A stretch of DNA of 64,000 bases. It comes from Ruminococcus sp. 210702-SL.1.03. Its GTDB lineage: Bacteria; Bacillota; Clostridia; Oscillospirales; Ruminococcaceae. Below are positions 50,919 to 60,104 of the stretch, one piece after another; position 1 is the first letter of the stretch; every line of letters starts with the position of its first letter. The translations under genes and the position numbers were made by a program. Under the pieces are notes generated by a model. The model made no database searches. It had not been told where the DNA came from and was given only the letters and a program-made list of their open reading frames with translations. The stretch is taken from assembly GCF_020559915.1 (NCBI RefSeq), contig NZ_JAJCLZ010000007.1, forward strand, positions 62,001 to 126,000. The letters are read 5' to 3'.

Positions 50919-51887
50919 ATGAAAAGAAAAAGTATTAGCTACGCGAAGTGGGGCTATATTTTCCTTATTCCCTTCTTTTTAGTATATGCTGTTTTCTCCT
51001 TAGCACCTTTGATCCAGACGTTTTATTACAGCTTCATTGATTACAGTGTAAATACGGGCGCGGTAGCGAGCGTAAGAAATCCTGTACCTGCTGCTGACAA
51101 CGTAGTAAACAACGGCTTCTGCGGATTTAAGAACTACTCCAGCGTTATCGGAAACGGCGGTATATTTACCGAGTCTCTGATAAACACCATGATCCTTTGG
51201 CTCATCGGATTTATCCCGCAGATAATCTTCTCTCTGCTGCTCGCGGTTTGGTTCACCGATATTAGACTCAGGCTCAAGGCTCAGGGATTTTTCAAGACCG
51301 TTATCTACCTGCCTAACGTTATCATGGCTTCGGCTCTTTCGCTGCTTTTCTATTCGCTCTTTACTCAGGGCGGCGCGATGTACGAGCTGATCTATAACAT
51401 TACCGGCAACGAGCAGTCTTGGCTGAATACCGCAGGCGGTTCGCGCGTGGTAGTTGGATTTATCAACTTCATGATGTGGTACGGCAACACTACCATACTC
51501 CTCATGGCAGCTATCATGGGTATAGATACTTCGCTGTATGAAGCAGCTCAGATCGACGGTGCAAACCCCAGCCAGACATTCTGGCAGATCACTATTCCGC
51601 TTATCAAGCCTATTCTGGCTTACGTTCTCGTAACATCTATGATAGGCGGTCTGCAGATGTACGACGTACCTTACATCATCGGCGGCAAGGCGGGCGGCGC
51701 TAACGGCAAACTTATGACCGTAGTTTCGCAGATACAGCAGGGTAAAAACTCGGCTGTCGGCAATGTTGCTGCACTTTCTGTACTTGTATTCATCGTTTCC
51801 GCTATCCTCGGCTTCATAACTCTTAAAGTTATGGACGATAAGAGCGTAAAGACAAGATACAACAAAAAGAAAAAGAAGAAAGCTTAA
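50919..51887 (+). CDS. Sugar ABC transporter permease (MalF-like)
   Basis: 322 residues. Six membrane segments, one near 15-37 and the rest from about 90. The binding-protein-dependent transport signature EAAQIDGANPSQTFWQITIP (about 208-227) contacts the ATPase. A large periplasmic loop follows the first helix, as in MalF-type subunits. With the next gene it forms the membrane pore. No ATPase gene is here; such importers commonly share one, such as MsmK, encoded elsewhere. Confidence 0.88.
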   Translation: MKRKSISYAKWGYIFLIPFFLVYAVFSLAPLIQTFYYSFIDYSVNTGAVASVRNPVPAADNVVNNGFCGFKNYSSVIGNGGIFTESLINTMILWLIGFIPQIIFSLLLAVWFTDIRLRLKAQGFFKTVIYLPNVIMASALSLLFYSLFTQGGAMYELIYNITGNEQSWLNTAGGSRVVVGFINFMMWYGNTTILLMAAIMGIDTSLYEAAQIDGANPSQTFWQITIPLIKPILAYVLVTSMIGGLQMYDVPYIIGGKAGGANGKLMTVVSQIQQGKNSAVGNVAALSVLVFIVSAILGFITLKVMDDKSVKTRYNKKKKKKA

Positions 51888-51905
51888 TTTAGGAGGTTAT
51901 GTTTT

Positions 51906-52796
51906 ATGGCACGAATCGAAGGCGTAGCCGGCACTACTGACAGCCGGACCGCACTTACTGTAAGAAGAGTCATAGCATATGTCGTTCTGATTTTGCTTGT
52001 AATAATTTCTCTTCTTCCTTTCTATCTGCTTATAATCAATGCTACCAGAGGTAAAGTTCAGACAGGCTTGCAGTTTTACCCCGGCAAGGCGCTCGGCGGA
52101 AACTTCAAGACACTTTTGTCTGAGAATTATAAACAGACCTACGGCGATTTCTTCCGCTCGTTTGCAAACAGCTTGATAATCGCTGCATTCACCACGGTAC
52201 TTTCCGTATACTTCTCTGCTCTGACAGCATATGCTATCCATGTATATGACTTCAAGCTGAAAAAGATAGCGCACACATTCATCCTTATAGTTATGATGGT
52301 TCCTACTCAGGCTTCGGCTATCGGTCTTTACAGAATGCTGAAGAACATGAACCTGCTCGACAGCTACATTCCGCTGATCGTGCCCGCTGTTGCGGCTCCT
52401 GCCGTATACTTCTTCATGATCCAGTACATGGCTTCATCGCTGCCGCTGGAGATCGTTGAAGCAGCCCGAATAGACGGCTGCGGCGAGTTTAGAACGTTCA
52501 ATACCATTGTAACGCCAATACTCAAGCCGGCATTCGCCGTACAGGGCATATTCACATTCGTATCAAGCTGGAACAACCTCTTCATGCCTCAGATGATAAT
52601 CGACACGGCTGAGAAGAAAACCATTCCTCTGATACTCCAGATAATGCGTGCAAACATTCAGTCGAACCCGATGGCTGCAAACGCAGGCGTTATGAACCTC
52701 TTCATGGTTCTCGCTATTCTGCCTGTTGTAGTTATCTACCTTATCCTTTCCAAGAACATTATTTCGGGCATAGCGCTCGGTTCTGTAAAGGGCTAA
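51906..52796 (+). CDS. Sugar ABC transporter permease (MalG-like)
   Basis: 296 residues. Six membrane segments and the EAA loop EIVEAARIDGCGEFRTFNTI (about 180-199), typical of MalG-type permeases. It starts with an AGGAGG site 9 nt upstream and lies 18 bp after the first permease gene. The C-terminal NIISGIALGSVKG is the usual ending of MalG-like proteins. It completes the importer. Confidence 0.88.
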   Translation: MARIEGVAGTTDSRTALTVRRVIAYVVLILLVIISLLPFYLLIINATRGKVQTGLQFYPGKALGGNFKTLLSENYKQTYGDFFRSFANSLIIAAFTTVLSVYFSALTAYAIHVYDFKLKKIAHTFILIVMMVPTQASAIGLYRMLKNMNLLDSYIPLIVPAVAAPAVYFFMIQYMASSLPLEIVEAARIDGCGEFRTFNTIVTPILKPAFAVQGIFTFVSSWNNLFMPQMIIDTAEKKTIPLILQIMRANIQSNPMAANAGVMNLFMVLAILPVVVIYLILSKNIISGIALGSVKG

Positions 52797-52819
52797 TAAG
52801 TTCGCAAAACTTCAAAATC

Positions 52820-52858
52820 AAAGCCGTACTGCTCAGCGCGAGCGGTGCGGCTTTTTTG
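52820..52858 (+). terminator. Terminator of the sugar ABC operon
   Basis: AAGCCGtaCTGCTC-agcgc-GAGCGGtgCGGCTT followed by TTTT. Confidence 0.85.
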
Positions 52859-52867
52859 CGTGGGCTA

Positions 52868-52896
52868 TTGAATATCGCTCCGAAGTGTGGTATAAT
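52868..52896 (+). promoter_or_regulatory. Promoter of the YkgJ-like gene
   Basis: TTGAAT, 17 bp, TATAAT (52891-52896), 32 nt before the ATG at 52928. Confidence 0.7.
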
Positions 52897-52927
52897 ATAG
52901 ACAGATATTGATAAGGAGAGCTGAGCT

Positions 52928-53407
52928 ATGCTTACAAAAATATTATCCCGTGCCGAGTGTGCAAAATGTCAGATTTGCTGTTCGTTCGACAGCTACGACC
53001 TCTGGGAAACGCCCGTGATAACCGACGAGGTGCAGAGTTTGGCGCTTGAGATTGCGCCGCAACAGAAGTTTTCATACGCGAGCGGGGCGCGGCTTTTTCG
53101 TATGGAGCGCGAGCCGGACGAAGACCTCTATTTCTGTCCGATGCTCGACCGTAAAAAGGGATGTATGCTGGGTGAGAACAAGCCTTTCGACTGTCGCATA
53201 TGGCCGCTGAGGGTGATGGATTTCGAGGGCAGGCGCGTCATCGTGCTTTCGCCGGTATGTCCGACAGTTTTCAAGAAGCCGGTAGAGGAAGTGAAAGCGC
53301 TGGCAGACGAGCTTGCGCCGCGGATATTTGCCGAAGCGGACAAAACTCCCGAGATGGTAAAGCCGTACATATCGGGCTACGTAATACTCACAGTAGAGAA
53401 GAAATGA
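52928..53407 (+). CDS. YkgJ family cysteine-cluster protein
   Basis: 159 residues. Cysteines in CAKCQICCSFDSYD (near 12-20), CPMLDRKKGCMLGENKPFDC (near 71-90) and SPVCPT follow the YkgJ zinc/iron-chelating pattern. The R-IWPLRVM segment is also conserved. Members are thought to bind a metal cluster, but the function is unknown. Good start: GGAGAG. It is convergent with spoVT through a shared terminator. Confidence 0.8.
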   Translation: MLTKILSRAECAKCQICCSFDSYDLWETPVITDEVQSLALEIAPQQKFSYASGARLFRMEREPDEDLYFCPMLDRKKGCMLGENKPFDCRIWPLRVMDFEGRRVIVLSPVCPTVFKKPVEEVKALADELAPRIFAEADKTPEMVKPYISGYVILTVEKK

Positions 53408-53450
53408 AAAACGGGACTGCTCCTGACAACGGGTGCAGTCCCAAATTTTT
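53408..53450. terminator. Shared terminator of convergent genes
   Basis: GGGACTGC...TGCAGTCCC hairpin with AAAAA on one side and TTTTT on the other, so it can act in both directions. Confidence 0.75.
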
Positions 53451-53982
53451 ACCCCTCGATCTGTTTGCCGAGAAACATCGCGGCGGTCTTTGCGAGAAGC
53501 AGGTGCTGGTCGGCTGGCTGAGTGATCTCATCGGTAGCGAGAAAGGTGACCGCGCCGACAATATCGCCCGCGGAGATGATGGGCGCGGCGGCGAGCGCAA
53601 GGCTATCCATACCCTCGATGGGGCGGAGTGAAGCGCCGTCCTCAGCGAAAAAAGTCTTGCGGCTTTCGAGCAGGTCTTCGAGCGCGGGGGAAATGCGGCG
53701 TTCGGCATATTCCTTTTTCTGTATGCCCGAAACGGCGACAACGTGGTCGCGGTCGAAAATGACAGCGGGCGCGCCGCCCAGCCGCGCGATGACCTCGCAA
53801 GCCTCAGCGGCGTTTTCAAGCTCGTTTACGGGGCTGTATTTCTTAAAAATGACCTCGCTTTCGGGGCCGGTGTAGATCTCGAGGGGGTCGCCCTCGCGTA
53901 TCCTCATCGTTCGCCTGATCTCTTTAGGTATAACGACCCTGCCGAGGTCGTCGATGCGGCGCACTATTCCGGTAGCTTTCAT
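53449..53982 (-). CDS. spoVT: Stage V sporulation protein T (SpoVT)
   Basis: 177 residues from ATG 53982 with GGAGG 8 nt upstream. The N-terminal swapped-hairpin AbrB domain reads KATGIVRRIDDLGRVVIPKE and RTMRIREGDPLEIY, matching SpoVT. The C-terminal two-thirds is a GAF-like domain (SPALEDLLESRKTFFAEDG; PIISAGDIVGAVTFLA). SpoVT is a late sporulation regulator in Bacillus and Clostridium. Its presence here suggests a sporulation-derived regulator, which may be kept for other roles in non-sporulating Ruminococcus. Confidence 0.9.
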   Translation of the reverse strand: MKATGIVRRIDDLGRVVIPKEIRRTMRIREGDPLEIYTGPESEVIFKKYSPVNELENAAEACEVIARLGGAPAVIFDRDHVVAVSGIQKKEYAERRISPALEDLLESRKTFFAEDGASLRPIEGMDSLALAAAPIISAGDIVGAVTFLATDEITQPADQHLLLAKTAAMFLGKQIEG

Positions 53983-54225
53983 ATTTGTAACCTCCAATAT
54001 GCTTGTTAAATGCAGTAATATTATTTGCAAAGAAAGGGTATTTATGCAGAAAAAAAGCGGAGCGCTTTGTTGACGAATTTGCGATATGCAGGGCGATCCG
54101 CGTTTATTTTCTATTTTTTTATAATATTTGATAGAAAATCTTAATAATTATCGATATAATATATAGACGTTATCTATAATGAAAGGAAAGCCGAATAATA
54201 AAACATTTTCGGACGCTTTACATCT

Positions 54226-55125
54226 ATGAATTTAGACTATTTGAGATATTTTGTAAAATTGGCGAAGGTTCGCCACTACACCCGCGCGGCAGAACAGCTC
54301 GGCATTTCTCAGCCCAGTTTGAGCCATGCGATCAGCCAGATCGAGGCGGAGCTTGGCGTGCCGCTTTTTGAAAAATCGGGCAGGAATACCATACTCACAC
54401 GCTTTGGCGAGGAATTTTTGCGGTGCGCGGAAAATTCGCTAAGCGTACTGGACGCGGGCATAGAAACGCTTCAGCGGTACGGCAGGGGAGAGGGCGTGAT
54501 ACGGCTCGGCTTTATACGGCCGCTCGGCGTTGACTATATCCCGAAGCTGACGGCTGACTTTTTGGCGGCGGACGGCGGGCAGGCGCAGTTCAGCTTTCAC
54601 AGCGGGCTGACTTGTGAGCTGTTGGAAGACCTCGTTCAGCGCAAGTACGATTTTGTGTTTTGCTCCGAGCCTGACTCCGCGCTCGGGCTAACCGCGACGC
54701 CTGTCGATTCGCAGGAGCTTGTCGTTATCGTGCCGAAAGATCACCCGCTGGCAGAGCGCGAAAGCGTCAGCCTTATCGACACGCTGCCGTACCCCGCTGT
54801 GTATTTCGCCGAGGGTTCGGGTCTGCGCGGGCTGATAGACCGTATGTATGAAAGCATTGGCGGCAAGCCCGTCGCCGCGGCGGAAACTGAGGAGGACGAG
54901 GTCATCGCGGGGCTGGTCGCTTCGGGCTTCGGCACGGCGGTAGTCCCGTACATGGATATGCTCGAAAAGCTGAATGTGAAGATCTTAAAGATCACCGACC
55001 CGCCATACTCAAGGAAATTCTACATGGTGGAAAACGACTCGGCGTTTGTCACAACGGCGGCGCAGCGCTTCCGCAGTTTTGTGCTTGGCAGGACGTCGGA
55101 GTTGCAGAAAGGTGGCGCGAAATGA
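54226..55125 (+). CDS. LysR-family transcriptional regulator
   Basis: 299 residues. The N-terminal winged HTH is MNLDYLRYFVKLAKVRHYTR and AAEQLGISQPSLSHAISQIE. The remainder is a LysR substrate-binding domain (RKYDFVFCSEPDS; LVVIVPKDHPLAERESVS; VASGFGTAVVPYMDML). It should regulate the downstream genes, since its stop codon overlaps the start of the monooxygenase-like gene by 4 nt. The usual LysR divergent arrangement is absent: spoVT upstream is on the other strand but is unrelated. Inducer unknown. Confidence 0.88.
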   Translation: MNLDYLRYFVKLAKVRHYTRAAEQLGISQPSLSHAISQIEAELGVPLFEKSGRNTILTRFGEEFLRCAENSLSVLDAGIETLQRYGRGEGVIRLGFIRPLGVDYIPKLTADFLAADGGQAQFSFHSGLTCELLEDLVQRKYDFVFCSEPDSALGLTATPVDSQELVVIVPKDHPLAERESVSLIDTLPYPAVYFAEGSGLRGLIDRMYESIGGKPVAAAETEEDEVIAGLVASGFGTAVVPYMDMLEKLNVKILKITDPPYSRKFYMVENDSAFVTTAAQRFRSFVLGRTSELQKGGAK

Positions 55126-55412
55126 AAGAGATAATGCTTCTTGTGACGTACAAATTAAAGCCGCAGGCGCGGGAGTATTTTCTCGGCGAAGTCGCGGCGG
55201 CAGAGATACTGCAAAAGACCTGCCGCGAGGATGGCGCTCTGCGGTATGATTACTATTTGAGCGCGGCTGACGCGGACGCGGTCTTGCTTGTGGAGCGTTG
55301 GAGATCTGCCGAAGCGCAGTCGGCGCATTTGCAGACGGCGCATATCGCCGAGCTGAAAAGGATAAAGGAAAAGTACGTTCTCGAAACGGTTGTCGAGAAA
55401 TTTGAAATGTAA
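55122..55412 (+). CDS. Antibiotic biosynthesis monooxygenase (ABM/YgiN) family protein
   Basis: 96 residues, small ferredoxin-like ABM fold: MLLVTYKLKPQAREYFLGE, EDGALRYDYYLSAADADAV and VLLVERWRSAEAQSAHLQT, then FxxH-like HIAELK. YgiN relatives are quinol monooxygenases; others have diverse roles. The product is probably cytoplasmic and dimeric. It overlaps the LysR gene by 4 nt and is likely one of its targets. Confidence 0.8.
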   Translation: MKEIMLLVTYKLKPQAREYFLGEVAAAEILQKTCREDGALRYDYYLSAADADAVLLVERWRSAEAQSAHLQTAHIAELKRIKEKYVLETVVEKFEM

Positions 55413-55443
55413 GTTAAGGATATGGAAAGGTCGCGAAAAGGGA

Positions 55444-56121
55444 ATGGAAAGTAAAATAACTTTTAGGGGCGAGGCGGCGCTGGTGCTGGCAGTTATCATA
55501 AACAGTTTCGGCGTGGTGCTGATGCTGTATTCGGGCGCGGGCATTTCGGCGATCTCGAGCGTGCCGTACGCTTTTTCCGAGGTGCTGCCGAAGCTCACGC
55601 TGGGCACTTGGACATACATATTTCAAGGGCTGCTGGTGCTCACGCTGATGATAATGCGGCGCAAATTCGTGCCCTCGTACCTCTTTAGCTTTGTGGTGGG
55701 CTTTGTGTTCGGCGAGCTGCTCGATTTTTACGAGTGGTGGATACATCTGCTGCCGTACAATGTGACGATGCGCATAGTTTATTTTGTGGTGAGCTACCTT
55801 GTTATATGCGTGGGGATAGCGCTTTCAAACCGCTGCGGTCTGCCGATAATCCCTACCGACCTTTTCCCGCGCGAGCTTTCTGACATCACGCGCGTGAAAT
55901 ATTCGCGGATAAAGATCGGCTTCGACATCACCTGTCTTGCTGTAACGGCGGGGCTGACGTTTTTCTGTCTGGGTCACATCAAGGGTTTGGGCATCGGCAC
56001 GGTGCTCGCGGCTTTCACGATGGGCAAGGGAATTGCGCTGATAGGCGGGGTTATCGACAAAAAATTCACTTTTGCGAATTTCCTCACGGCGAGAAAAAAC
56101 GTTTCGGCGGTCAATAGTTAA
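55444..56121 (+). CDS. YczE/DUF6198-like membrane protein
   Basis: 225 residues from ATG 55444, AAAGGGA just upstream; TTG/ATG candidates further 5' are within the previous gene end. About six membrane segments: VLAVIINSFGVVLMLYSGAG, IFQGLLVLTLMIMRRKF, and others. It resembles the YczE/YitT-type family, some members of which are tied to antibiotic biosynthesis operons. With the LysR and ABM genes it forms a small operon that I cannot assign to a pathway. Confidence 0.7.
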   Translation: MESKITFRGEAALVLAVIINSFGVVLMLYSGAGISAISSVPYAFSEVLPKLTLGTWTYIFQGLLVLTLMIMRRKFVPSYLFSFVVGFVFGELLDFYEWWIHLLPYNVTMRIVYFVVSYLVICVGIALSNRCGLPIIPTDLFPRELSDITRVKYSRIKIGFDITCLAVTAGLTFFCLGHIKGLGIGTVLAAFTMGKGIALIGGVIDKKFTFANFLTARKNVSAVNS

Positions 56122-56152
56122 GTAGAATTTTACAAATATCCTCCAAAAACGA

Positions 56153-56196
56153 AAAATGCAGACGCTTTCTTGCAACGTCTGCATTTTTTTCGTATT
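56153..56196. terminator. Terminator between convergent genes
   Basis: AAATGCAGACG...CGTCTGCATTT followed by TTTT on the plus strand and A-rich on the other side. Confidence 0.85.
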
Positions 56197-56204
56197 AAAA
56201 TAGT

Positions 56205-57545
56205 TCACTTGCCCTCGTGAAGCTCGCGGAATTTCTCTGCAATGGCGGGGCTGTTTTTCGTCAGCTTTTTTACCGAGAGGTCGTCGAGCTTGTTGTTCGC
56301 GGCGGTGAGGTGCTTGTTTGAGATGGTGAGGTTCTCTTTCACCTTTTCCAGATTTTTGATAGCGTTGTCGATAGCTTTTACAGCGTCCTCAAAGCGCTTG
56401 CTCGCGTCAACGTAGTTTTTCGCGAAGCCCGCCTTGAAAGCTTCAACGTTCTGCTCGAAAAGCTCTAAGTCCATGTTCTCGTTCTTTACGCGCGCAAGCT
56501 CCGCCTTGTACGCCATAGAGTTCATCGCGGCGTTGCGCAGCAGGCTTATCATCGGTATGAAAAACTGCGGGCGGATAACGTACATTTTCTCATAGCGGTA
56601 GCTTACGTCCACGATGCCGGTGTTGTAAAGCTCACTGTCAGGCTCTAGCAGCGTTACCAATATCGCGTACTCACAGTGCTTTTCGCAGCGGTCTTTATCA
56701 AGTTCTTTAAAGAAATGCTCATTCTTTTTCTTGGTCGAGGTCGTGTCCTGCTCGTTTTTCATCTCGAACATTATCGAGATCACCTCGTTGCCCTCTTCGT
56801 CGCATTCGCGGAAGATGAAATCGCCCTTGCTGCCAGAGGAGGCGTCGTTGTCCTTCTCGAAATACGCGTTGCGGAAAGCCGTAGCGCGCAGGCGGTCGAA
56901 CTCGGTAAGGCAGTGCTGCTCGAGCGTTTCGCCGACCATTTTGGTAGAAAGCTTCGATTTCAGATCTTTGTAATACTCGATGACTTCGTCTTTGCCTTTC
57001 AGTTCGGCGGTCAGCGAAGCTATCTCTTTTCCGCGCTCAGCCTCTATCGCGGACACGGCTTTCTGCACTTCAAGCTCTTTTTCCGTATCTTTGCCCTTCA
57101 TCTGCGCCTCGAGCTGTACTATGCGTGCGTCTTTATCGGAAATGCTGCGGCTGAGGGCTTCGCGTTCGGCTGTGAAGCCGGCTCGCAGCTTGTCCTCGCT
57201 CTCTTTTACGGCGAGGGCGCGGGCGGTGTCGCCGTTTTTCAGCATAGCTTTCAGCTCGGCTATCTGCCGCTCCTGCTCGGCGATGCGTGCGTTCAGGCTC
57301 TCTTTATCGGCGGCAAGCTTGGCGTTCGCTTCCGCTTTCAGCTTGTCTATCTCGCGGTCTTTTTCGGTGAGCCTGCCCGCGAACTGCAATTCCGCGACCT
57401 TTTGCACGTTCTGCCGCTCTTCGGCGACCCTTTCGTTCAGCTCGCGCGAAAATTCCGCCGAGCGCACCTGCTCCAGTATAGCGGAATAGCCCTGCTCGTC
57501 AACCTTGAATACTTCCCCGCATTTGGGGCACTTTATTTCAGACAT
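56205..57545 (-). CDS. DUF2130 domain protein with zinc ribbon and coiled coil
   Basis: 446 residues from ATG 57545 (GGAGG 7 nt upstream; a longer frame to 57626 is unsupported). An N-terminal zinc ribbon (IKCPKCGEVFKVDE, with only the first CxxC visible) is followed by a long coiled coil (about 25-200) and the DUF2130 domain, with LEQHCLTEFDRLRATAF, the catalytic-like GDFIFRE and MFEMKNEQDTT. The last looks like the PD-(D/E)XK nuclease core (E...K). Members are rare nuclease-like proteins of unknown target. C-terminal helical region about 370-446. Confidence 0.8.
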   Translation of the reverse strand: MSEIKCPKCGEVFKVDEQGYSAILEQVRSAEFSRELNERVAEERQNVQKVAELQFAGRLTEKDREIDKLKAEANAKLAADKESLNARIAEQERQIAELKAMLKNGDTARALAVKESEDKLRAGFTAEREALSRSISDKDARIVQLEAQMKGKDTEKELEVQKAVSAIEAERGKEIASLTAELKGKDEVIEYYKDLKSKLSTKMVGETLEQHCLTEFDRLRATAFRNAYFEKDNDASSGSKGDFIFRECDEEGNEVISIMFEMKNEQDTTSTKKKNEHFFKELDKDRCEKHCEYAILVTLLEPDSELYNTGIVDVSYRYEKMYVIRPQFFIPMISLLRNAAMNSMAYKAELARVKNENMDLELFEQNVEAFKAGFAKNYVDASKRFEDAVKAIDNAIKNLEKVKENLTISNKHLTAANNKLDDLSVKKLTKNSPAIAEKFRELHEGK

Positions 57546-57626
57546 TTGATTACCTCCTGCGATATGCAATAAGCAAAGTATAAGCTCCATTTCCAATATT
57601 ATACTACAAATCCCCGCAGGTGTCAA

Positions 57627-57662
57627 GCAAAAAGCGCGCCGACTTTTTCAGCCTGCGCGCCT
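57627..57662 (-). terminator. Terminator of the NlpC/P60 gene
   Basis: On the minus strand GCGCGC...GCGCGC hairpin followed by TTTTTG. Confidence 0.75.
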
Positions 57663-57665
57663 GTA

Positions 57666-58652
57666 TCACTGTATTATTCTTCTTACGGTATCAACGTGAT
57701 AGTATTGCAGATAGCTTATCGGCTGAACTTTTATGCCGTCGCGCTGGTTCATGGCGTGTACCATTTTGCCGTTGCCGATGTACAACCCGACGTGCGACCT
57801 GTAATTCATTATAATAAGGTCGCCCGGCTTCATCGAGCGCACGCTTACCGCCTTGCCCAGCGTCGACTGATACGCCACGCTGTGCGGGATATATCTGCCG
57901 ATCTGCTGGTAGCAAAGCATCGTCAGTCCTGAGCAGTCAGTTCTGCGGAACTGCTCCGCGCCCCATACATATGCGCCGCCGTTCATCGAAGCGCCGTATG
58001 TGCTGACTATCTTGCGCTGAGCGGTAACGCTGTTTGCCCTTACGCAGTCGGCGGATCTAGCGTAAAAGCCCTCGTTCGTGCCCGAGCATATTCGTATGTA
58101 CTTGCCCTTGAAAGTCGCCGCAGGCTTGCCCGATATCGGCACGCCCGAAGAAGTCACGAGCGAGCCCTCGGTGTACTCGGCGCTCTGTATAAATTTCTTG
58201 CCGCGCATCTTTCCTCCGCTGAGTTTGTAGAGCTTTGCGCCGCTCATTATTTTATAGTATGTGCAGCTCGCCGTGCGAACCTTTATCGAAGCCTCGGGCA
58301 GCTCGACCCTGCCGACGCTGGGCGCTACTTTAATAGTATATGCGGTGGAGGGCTTTAGCCAAGTCGCACCGTTGTAAATATTTATCACCTTAGCCGACGA
58401 AGCCTTTATCGTCTTGAGCTTGCGCCCGCTGACGTAAATATCGAACTTCGTGCCCACGGGGTACTCGGCGTAATTTTCCGTGCTTATCGCGATCCTGTCG
58501 GCGTAAACTGCGTATACCGAAAGCTTCGGCTGACTGATGTCAGTCTGCGAACTATCCGCAAAAGCGGTCGAAGGCAGACAGCCGAGCGCCAGCGCCAATG
58601 TGCATACTGCCGCCGCGGCACGGCTTATAATTTTTCTTAATTTGCGTATCAT
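57666..58652 (-). CDS. NlpC/P60 family cell-wall peptidase
   Basis: 328 residues from ATG 58652 (AAGGGG 12 nt upstream). An in-frame ATG at 58703 lies at or before the predicted start of transcription and is excluded. A signal peptide ends at about residue 34 (STAFADSS). The middle (35-205) is beta-rich and unassigned. The C-terminal NlpC/P60 domain has the catalytic cysteine in FRRTDCSGLTMLCYQ, then LGKAVSVRSMKPGDLII and the histidine in YRSHVGLYIGNGKMVHAM. It should cut peptidoglycan stem peptides outside the cell. Confidence 0.85.
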   Translation of the reverse strand: MIRKLRKIISRAAAAVCTLALALGCLPSTAFADSSQTDISQPKLSVYAVYADRIAISTENYAEYPVGTKFDIYVSGRKLKTIKASSAKVINIYNGATWLKPSTAYTIKVAPSVGRVELPEASIKVRTASCTYYKIMSGAKLYKLSGGKMRGKKFIQSAEYTEGSLVTSSGVPISGKPAATFKGKYIRICSGTNEGFYARSADCVRANSVTAQRKIVSTYGASMNGGAYVWGAEQFRRTDCSGLTMLCYQQIGRYIPHSVAYQSTLGKAVSVRSMKPGDLIIMNYRSHVGLYIGNGKMVHAMNQRDGIKVQPISYLQYYHVDTVRRIIQ

Positions 58653-58710
58653 AATTAAAAATATCCCCTTAGTTAGCAAGATTTTTTTCTTTCTCTTGTC
58701 CATAATTGAT

Positions 58711-58748
58711 ATTATACCACAAATATACAGCGGTTGTAAACGTTTTGG
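58711..58748 (-). promoter_or_regulatory. NlpC/P60 gene promoter overlapping a LacI/cre-like site
   Basis: On the minus strand TTTACA, 18 bp, TATAAT. TGTAAACGTTTTGG (58735-58748) overlaps the -35 and matches the cre/LacI core AAACGTTT. Confidence 0.6.
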
Positions 58749-58961
58749 GAAAAAGTTTGTAGCCTTGCAGTAATTTCTGTAACCGCTCTGTAATTTATAT
58801 GTACCGAATGCACAAAATATTTTCCTATATATGGTTAAAAAGGCGGCGAAGTATGGTTAAAATGTCTAAACGGTTTGCTATCGGGCAGACAATTGTGAAA
58901 AGTGCATAAAAAGATGGGTGAAAAAGCCGCGAAATTTGTTGCTGATTTTTGAAAAAGCCCC

Positions 58962-58995
58962 TTGACAACGCCGCGAAAAAGGTATAAACTATAAT
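58962..58995 (+). promoter_or_regulatory. hrcA operon promoter
   Basis: TTGACA (58962-58967) with a -10 of TATAAA, TAAACT or TATAAT between 58983 and 58995, directly before CIRCE. The rest of 58749-58961 is AT-rich without a gene. Confidence 0.6.
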
Positions 58996-59021
58996 TAGCA
59001 CTCAAGGAGATGGAGTGCTAA
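58995..59021 (+). promoter_or_regulatory. CIRCE operator
   Basis: TTAGCACTC, 9 bp, GAGTGCTAA: both arms match the CIRCE consensus without error. HrcA, encoded next, is its known repressor. Confidence 0.97.
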
Positions 59022-59060
59022 CACTCAGCAATCAAAAGTGCTAAAGGAGGCGTACATTAA

Positions 59061-60104
59061 ATGGACAGCCGTAAGCTGAAAATATTGCAGGCGGTTGTAG
59101 ACGAATATATCGTTACAGGCGAGCCTGTAGGCTCAAAGGCGATAATGAAACACGTCAAAGCCTCTTCGGCAACTATACGAAATGAGATGGCAGAGCTTGA
59201 AAAGCAGGGCTACTTAGAGCAGCCGCACACATCGGCGGGCAGAGTTCCGACATACAGCGGTTACAGAATGTACGTCGATACGCTTATGGAGCGCGATCCG
59301 CTTACAGATGAGGAAAAGCGCAGGCTGGACGGAATGCTCGACGAGGACGCCGCTACTGAGGAGGAGCTGGTAAATTCAGCTTCGCTGGCGCTCTCGCAGC
59401 TTACGCAGTGCGCTTCGGTAGTAGCAAGCTCCGCACCGAAATTCTCGCTTATATCTAAGGTAGAGGTAATACCTACGGGAAAGCGTATGTACGTTATACT
59501 CATGATAACCTCTAACGGAAAGATCAAAAATAAGGTCTGCCGCTTAGAATTTGACTTGACGAACGAGCAGCTCGAGTTTTTCGATAACTATATGCAGGAA
59601 AACCTGACGGGCGTGCCGATAGACGAAATATCGGAAGAGACTTTTGAGAAGATAAAAACGGCTATGGGGGCGTACATGATGTCGCTCACGCCGCTGCTCA
59701 GCGGGCTGTTTTCGCTGGCTAAAGAGCTGAACGCGCAGGACATAATGCTGCGGGGCGAAAAAAATCTGCTGACCTGCAAAGATTTCGATCAGGGCGAGAT
59801 AATTGATTTTCTTGATAACAGGCGCGAGATCGCGGGGTTCTTTAACGAGAGCTTCAGCGGCTTGCAGGTAAGCTTTTCGCCGGAAAACGATGATTTTGTG
59901 ATACACAATTCCTCGATAATCACGGCGCCATATAAAAAAGGCAATAAGAACGCGGGAGCGCTGGGGCTTATCGGCCCGATGAGAATAGACTACGCGAAAT
60001 TCATACCGTATCTTGAATATTTCTCACAGCGCATAACCGACCTGCTCTCTCAGCGGGAGGACGAAGCGGAAGAAACGGAGGAGGACGGCAATGGCGGTCA
60101 ATAA
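59061..60104 (+). CDS. hrcA: Heat-inducible transcription repressor HrcA
   Basis: 347 residues of the HrcA family. The N-terminal winged helix contains YIVTGEPVGSKAIMKHVKAS and SSATIRNEMAELEKQGYLEQ, then PHTSAGRVPTYSGYRMYVD, a hallmark. The C-terminal dimerisation/insert region ends with ALGLIGPMRIDYAKFIPYLE. It represses the operon through CIRCE at 58995-59021 and needs GroEL for activity. Its 3' end overlaps grpE by 14 nt, so translation is coupled. Confidence 0.96.
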   Translation: MDSRKLKILQAVVDEYIVTGEPVGSKAIMKHVKASSATIRNEMAELEKQGYLEQPHTSAGRVPTYSGYRMYVDTLMERDPLTDEEKRRLDGMLDEDAATEEELVNSASLALSQLTQCASVVASSAPKFSLISKVEVIPTGKRMYVILMITSNGKIKNKVCRLEFDLTNEQLEFFDNYMQENLTGVPIDEISEETFEKIKTAMGAYMMSLTPLLSGLFSLAKELNAQDIMLRGEKNLLTCKDFDQGEIIDFLDNRREIAGFFNESFSGLQVSFSPENDDFVIHNSSIITAPYKKGNKNAGALGLIGPMRIDYAKFIPYLEYFSQRITDLLSQREDEAEETEEDGNGGQ